DNA from: an uncultured Veillonella sp.
GTDB lineage: Bacteria > Bacillota > Negativicutes > Veillonellales > Veillonellaceae
Reading direction: 5' to 3'
Length of the DNA: 64,000 nucleotides
NCBI RefSeq assembly: GCF_937981445.1
Contig: NZ_CALJON010000014.1
Location: forward strand, 1 to 64,000
Shown here: positions 60,021 through 64,000 of the stretch, piece after piece
Layout of the letters: each line of letters begins with the position of its first letter
How positions within the stretch are numbered: the stretch's first letter is position 1
The notes under the pieces: model-generated
Seen by the model: the letters and a program-made list of their open reading frames with translations, nothing else
What the model was told of the DNA's origin: nothing
Database searches by the model: none
Made by a program: the position numbers and the translations under genes

Positions 60021-63000
60021 ATGAGACCATTTGTTCATTTGCACGGACATACAGAATATAGTTTGCAGGATGGCATTAGTCGCCTACCTCAGATGGTGGC
60101 GCGAGCCAAAGAGTTAAATATGCCTGCTTTGGCTATTACTGACCATGGGAATATGTGCGGTGCCATCTATTTTTATAAAGAGGCCATCAATGCAGGAGTC
60201 AAACCTATTATAGGTTGTGAAGTCTATGTGACGGAAGGAAGCCGTTTTACTAAGGAAATGCAAAATGGTAAAAACGAGCGTTTGAAACATTTGATTTTGC
60301 TAGCAGAAACCATGGAAGGGTATCAAAACTTAACTAAAATTGTATCCCGAGGGTTTACGGAAGGCTTTTATCGCAAGCCGCGGGTTGACCATGAATTACT
60401 TCGAATGTATAGTAAAGGGATTATTGCTTTGAGTGCTTGTATTCAAGGTGAAATTCCTCAGTATATTTTACAAGACAATGTGGATGGCGCTAAACGGGCC
60501 TTGGAAACATATTTAGATATATATGGAACACATAACTTTTTCCTAGAAATTCAAAATCATGGTCTTCCGGCAGAGGCAAAAGCTCAAGATGTGATGATTG
60601 AACTAGCCAAAGAATATGGTGTAGGCCTTGTGGCATCTAACGACTTCCACTATGTGTTACAAGAAGATGCGGACGCGCAAGATATTAAGGTCTGTATTGC
60701 TACAGGGGCAAAGGTAGCTGAAACAGCGCGACTCAAATTTCCCAATGATCAATTCTACATGAAGAGTGGCGATGAAATGGCGGAGCTCTTTGCTCATGTA
60801 CCAGAAGCACTAGATAATACCTTGGCCATTGCAGAGCGCTGTAATGTAAAATTTAATTTTGACGAACATCATTTGCCTCATTTTGATGTGCCTGAAGGGG
60901 AAACGGCGGCTTCCTATTTGCGCTATCTTTGCGAGCGTGAAATTCCTCGTTTATACGGTAATGAACCACGTCCTGATGTAATGGAGCGCCTCGATTATGA
61001 ATTGGGCGTTATTGGGCAGATGGGATTTGATGATTACTTCCTTATCGTGTGGGACTATGTGCGCTATGCAAGAGAGCATGATATTTTAGTAGGCCCTGGT
61101 CGTGGTAGTGCGGCTGGCTCTGTGGTTGCTTATCTACTAGGCATTACGGGTCTTGATCCTTTGAAATATGATTTACTATTTGAACGATTTTTAAATCCAG
61201 AACGTATTAGCATGCCTGATATTGATATTGACTTTTGCTATGAAAAGCGCGGTCTTGCTATTGATTATGTAACAGAAAAATATGGTCAAGAACGAGTGGC
61301 CCAGATTATTACCTTTGGTACTGAGGCGGCGCGTGCTGTTATTCGCGATGTCGGACGTGTGTTGGATTTACCACTACAAGATGTAAATAAATATGCTAAG
61401 ATGATTCCGAATGAACTGGGCATTACATTAGAAAAAGCCTTGAAAGGCAAGGAGTTAAAACAGCTCTATGAAAGTAATGCGCAAGTTAAGGAGCTCTTTG
61501 ATTATGGTCGCAAATTAGAAGGCATTGCCCGTAATGCCTCTACCCATGCGGCGGGGGTTGTAATTTCAGCGGCGCCTTTAGAAGAGCATGTGCCATTGCA
61601 AAATGCCAATGATAGCGGTTTTGTAACGCAATATGATAAGGATAATATTGAAGAACTAGGCCTTCTTAAGATGGACTTTTTAGGCCTTCGCACCTTAACG
61701 GTTATGGATGATGCCTTAAAACTCATCAAAGAAAATCATGGCGTTCAGATTGATTTAAATCAAATTCCTTTAGATGATAAGGCGGCCTGTGAAATCCTTG
61801 CTAAGGGCGATACGGCTGGTGTGTTCCAACTAGAGTCAGAAGGGATCACAAAACTAGTTATGGACCTTCGACCTGAGCATTTTGAAGATCTAATTCCATT
61901 AGTAGCCCTTTATCGTCCAGGCCCTTTAGGCAGTGGCATGGTAGAAGACTTTATTAAGCGGCGTCATGGAGAGATGGACATTACATATTTACACCCACTC
62001 TTACAACCTATTTTAAAAGACACCTTCGGGGTTATTTTATATCAAGAACAAGTTATGCAGATCGCCTCTGCTATGGGTGGCTTCTCTCTTGGGCAAGCGG
62101 ATTTAATGCGCCGTGCCATGGGGAAGAAAAAAGAATCAGTCCTCAAAGCACAGCGCCAATCTTTCATAGAAGGGGCACAGAAAAATGGCATTGAAGAAAA
62201 GATTGCTAACGAAGTATTTGATCTCTTAGTATATTTTGCCGGTTATGGATTTAATAAATCCCATAGTGCGGCCTATGCTTATATTGCGTATCAAACAGCG
62301 TATTTAAAAGCCCATTACTACCCTGAATTCATGGCCGCTACCATGACGAGCTTCATGACGAATGTAGATAAATTGACTTATTACATTAATGACTGTAAAA
62401 AGCATGGTGTTCAAGTATTGGGGCCTGATATAAATTATGGGGAACAAGCCTTTGCGGTGCAAAATGAAGCCATTCGCTTTGGTCTTGGCGGCGTAAAAAG
62501 TGTAGGCGATAATGCCATTGAAACATTGCTGGCAGAGCGTGAACGAAATGGCCTATATACATCTATTTTAGATTTTTGTAAACGTGTAGAGTCTAAAGTG
62601 GTGAATAAGCGCTTGTTAGAAAGCTTAATTCGCTGCGGCGCCATGGATAGCTTTAAGGAAAACCGGAATCAGCTTTTACATATGTATGAAATGGCACAAA
62701 CCTTAGGGCAAAAACATCAAAAAGATCAAGCCTTAGGTACTATGAGCCTTTTTGGTGATGATGAGGTAGCAGCGAGCGAAGTACTAGCTACGCCAGCCTT
62801 AGAGGATTTACCGGAAGAGGAAAAATTGCGCGATGAAAAAGAATATACTGGCTTTTATATTACAGGTCATCCTTTGACGGCCTATGAAGAGGAATTGCGT
62901 AATTTGTTTGAATTAGGTCGTCTTCACGATAATCCAGAACAATATGATAAAAAAACTGTTACCATGGGGGGACTCATTGTTGATAAAGTCGATAAGATTA

Positions 63001-63437
63001 CGCGGCGCAATGATTTAATGTCCATTATTCGCTTAGAGGATTTTTCTGGATCAGCCAGCATTGTGGTATTTCCTCAGACTTATCAACGGAGCCAAGCCTA
63101 TTTAGCAGTCGATATGGCGGTGCGTGTGTCAGGGCGCATTGATGCGGATGAAAAGGGCGTACAAATCATTGCCGACCATATTGGTCCTTTAAAACGAGCT
63201 TATGATCAGGCGAAAGGGATTATTTTACATATTCGTCCTGGCTATGACACGCCGGAGGCGAGTGCGAAGCTAAAAGACTTATTAATTCCTGCCGAAGGTG
63301 CTGTGCCGGTGGTCTTTTATTTACATCGCCAGAAGAAACGAATGGGAGTGGCTAAAGCGTATTATTTCACTCCGGGACCAAAAATTTGTAGTGAAATCGA
63401 GAAGATTTTAGGCCCAGATAGTGTAGAAATCGTATAG
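60021..63437 (+). CDS. dnaE: DNA polymerase III subunit alpha
   Basis: A 1138-residue replicative polymerase. The PHP domain starts FVHLHGHTEYSLQDG and ITDHGNM; the polymerase active site has PGRGSAAGS and PDIDIDF at 399-405 (Asp400, Asp402), later YQEQVMQIA and FNKSHSAAYA; the OB domain lies near 990-1070. The length matches the DnaE1 type. The start has GGAGG six bases upstream. In Firmicutes with PolC, DnaE acts in priming extension; whether polC exists here cannot be seen. Confidence 0.97.
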   Translation: MRPFVHLHGHTEYSLQDGISRLPQMVARAKELNMPALAITDHGNMCGAIYFYKEAINAGVKPIIGCEVYVTEGSRFTKEMQNGKNERLKHLILLAETMEGYQNLTKIVSRGFTEGFYRKPRVDHELLRMYSKGIIALSACIQGEIPQYILQDNVDGAKRALETYLDIYGTHNFFLEIQNHGLPAEAKAQDVMIELAKEYGVGLVASNDFHYVLQEDADAQDIKVCIATGAKVAETARLKFPNDQFYMKSGDEMAELFAHVPEALDNTLAIAERCNVKFNFDEHHLPHFDVPEGETAASYLRYLCEREIPRLYGNEPRPDVMERLDYELGVIGQMGFDDYFLIVWDYVRYAREHDILVGPGRGSAAGSVVAYLLGITGLDPLKYDLLFERFLNPERISMPDIDIDFCYEKRGLAIDYVTEKYGQERVAQIITFGTEAARAVIRDVGRVLDLPLQDVNKYAKMIPNELGITLEKALKGKELKQLYESNAQVKELFDYGRKLEGIARNASTHAAGVVISAAPLEEHVPLQNANDSGFVTQYDKDNIEELGLLKMDFLGLRTLTVMDDALKLIKENHGVQIDLNQIPLDDKAACEILAKGDTAGVFQLESEGITKLVMDLRPEHFEDLIPLVALYRPGPLGSGMVEDFIKRRHGEMDITYLHPLLQPILKDTFGVILYQEQVMQIASAMGGFSLGQADLMRRAMGKKKESVLKAQRQSFIEGAQKNGIEEKIANEVFDLLVYFAGYGFNKSHSAAYAYIAYQTAYLKAHYYPEFMAATMTSFMTNVDKLTYYINDCKKHGVQVLGPDINYGEQAFAVQNEAIRFGLGGVKSVGDNAIETLLAERERNGLYTSILDFCKRVESKVVNKRLLESLIRCGAMDSFKENRNQLLHMYEMAQTLGQKHQKDQALGTMSLFGDDEVAASEVLATPALEDLPEEEKLRDEKEYTGFYITGHPLTAYEEELRNLFELGRLHDNPEQYDKKTVTMGGLIVDKVDKITRRNDLMSIIRLEDFSGSASIVVFPQTYQRSQAYLAVDMAVRVSGRIDADEKGVQIIADHIGPLKRAYDQAKGIILHIRPGYDTPEASAKLKDLLIPAEGAVPVVFYLHRQKKRMGVAKAYYFTPGPKICSEIEKILGPDSVEIV

Positions 63438-63563
63438 TGCGTATTGTATAATATTTTGTATAAAGGGATAGATAGACATAAAGTGTATGTTAGCTTATTT
63501 TAAAATTTTATGAGGGGATACATAAAATTCAGCACAACTATAACTTTAAGAGAGGAATCTATT

Positions 63564-64000
63564 ATGAAACGAACTAAAATTGTATGCACTATTGGACCTA
63601 GTACTGATGCACCTGGCGTATTGGAACGCATGCTTGAATCAGGTATGAACGTGGCGCGCTTTAATTTTTCACATGGCAGTTATGATGAACATACAAAACG
63701 TATGAATGCTGTGCGAGAAGCATCTAAGAAAACAGGCATTCCAGTGGCGCTTATGCTCGATACAAAGGGACCTGAAATTCGCCTTGGCTTATTTAAAGCC
63801 GGTAAAGTTATGCTCGAAGCGGGCCAACCATTTACGCTTACTATGCGCGATGTGGAAGGGGACGAAACAATCTGTTCCGTTAATCACAAAGGGCTTGTAG
63901 ATGATGTAAAAGTGGGCTGTAATATTTTATTATCTGATGGTCTTGTCACTTTACATGTAGATAAGATTGAGGGGACTGAGATTTATACAACCATTCAAAA
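63564..64000 (+). CDS. pyk: Pyruvate kinase, 5' part (runs off the window)
   Basis: The first 145 codons of pyruvate kinase: MKRTKIVCTIGPSTDAPGVL, then NVARFNFSHGSYDEH and LMLDTKGPEIRLG, all diagnostic. It makes pyruvate and ATP from phosphoenolpyruvate. The ATG at 63564 has AGAGGAA upstream. The frame is open to the last base, so the gene continues to the right. The B domain begins near the right edge of the window. Confidence 0.95.
   Translation, partial: MKRTKIVCTIGPSTDAPGVLERMLESGMNVARFNFSHGSYDEHTKRMNAVREASKKTGIPVALMLDTKGPEIRLGLFKAGKVMLEAGQPFTLTMRDVEGDETICSVNHKGLVDDVKVGCNILLSDGLVTLHVDKIEGTEIYTTIQ

Overview
The window looks like chromosomal DNA of a low-GC diderm Firmicute of the class Negativicutes, most likely a Veillonella. 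This is inferred from three things seen together: Firmicute-style genes and signals (strong AGGAGG ribosome sites, a flotillin/NfeD pair, YlbF, a B. subtilis-type iron-sulfur PurF), a giant outer-membrane trimeric autotransporter that needs a second membrane, and a long fused PurL. No phage, insertion sequence or CRISPR array was seen. Genes are dense, and many transcription units end in clear hairpin terminators.

Layout. 1-4.3 kb: small genes (4Fe-4S mono-cluster protein, small acetyltransferase, low-molecular-weight phosphatase, site-2 protease family protein), a protein made of five tandem helix-turn-helix repeats, and a TauE/SafE-like permease. 4.5 kb: tRNA-Ser(GGA) with its own promoter and terminator. 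4.7-12.9 kb: a run of co-directional, mostly uncharacterised genes: a two-TM coiled-coil protein, a Ycf46-like AAA ATPase, a zinc-ribbon protein, NfeD, flotillin FloA and a single-TM protein. This is the best candidate in the window for an undescribed system. 13.2-16.9 kb: a siroheme sulfite/nitrite reductase family protein, then an aminotransferase with its Lrp-type regulator on the minus strand. 17.3-22.0 kb: ribose uptake operon rbsKDACB (minus). 22.3-24.1 kb: YjdM-like protein and a flavodiiron protein.

24.2-38.8 kb is a purine locus. purL lies on the minus strand, diverging from a LysR-type regulator and xpt; two tandem YbjN-like genes follow, then purE-C-F-M-N-H-D on the plus strand. 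Together with purL these cover most of the route to IMP; purB and purK are not in the window. A 34-bp perfect dyad and a second palindrome sit in the purE promoter region and are candidate operators. 38.9-42.8 kb: XRE regulator, UPF0173 hydrolase, moaC, trmL, ylbF and murB. 43.0-43.9 kb: rplM-rpsI.

44.8-51.9 kb is one 2357-codon trimeric autotransporter adhesin behind an 890-base AT-rich spacer. Its beta-barrel anchor is followed by an unusual extra coiled coil of about 55 residues. 52.1-64.0 kb: Bcr/CflA-type efflux protein, zwf-pgl (oxidative pentose phosphate entry), tatA, a CopZ-like metallochaperone, a cupin, typA, a YgjP-like metallopeptidase, dnaE and the 5' part of pyk, which runs off the end of the window. 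All functions are from reading protein motifs and gene order; no database search was run.
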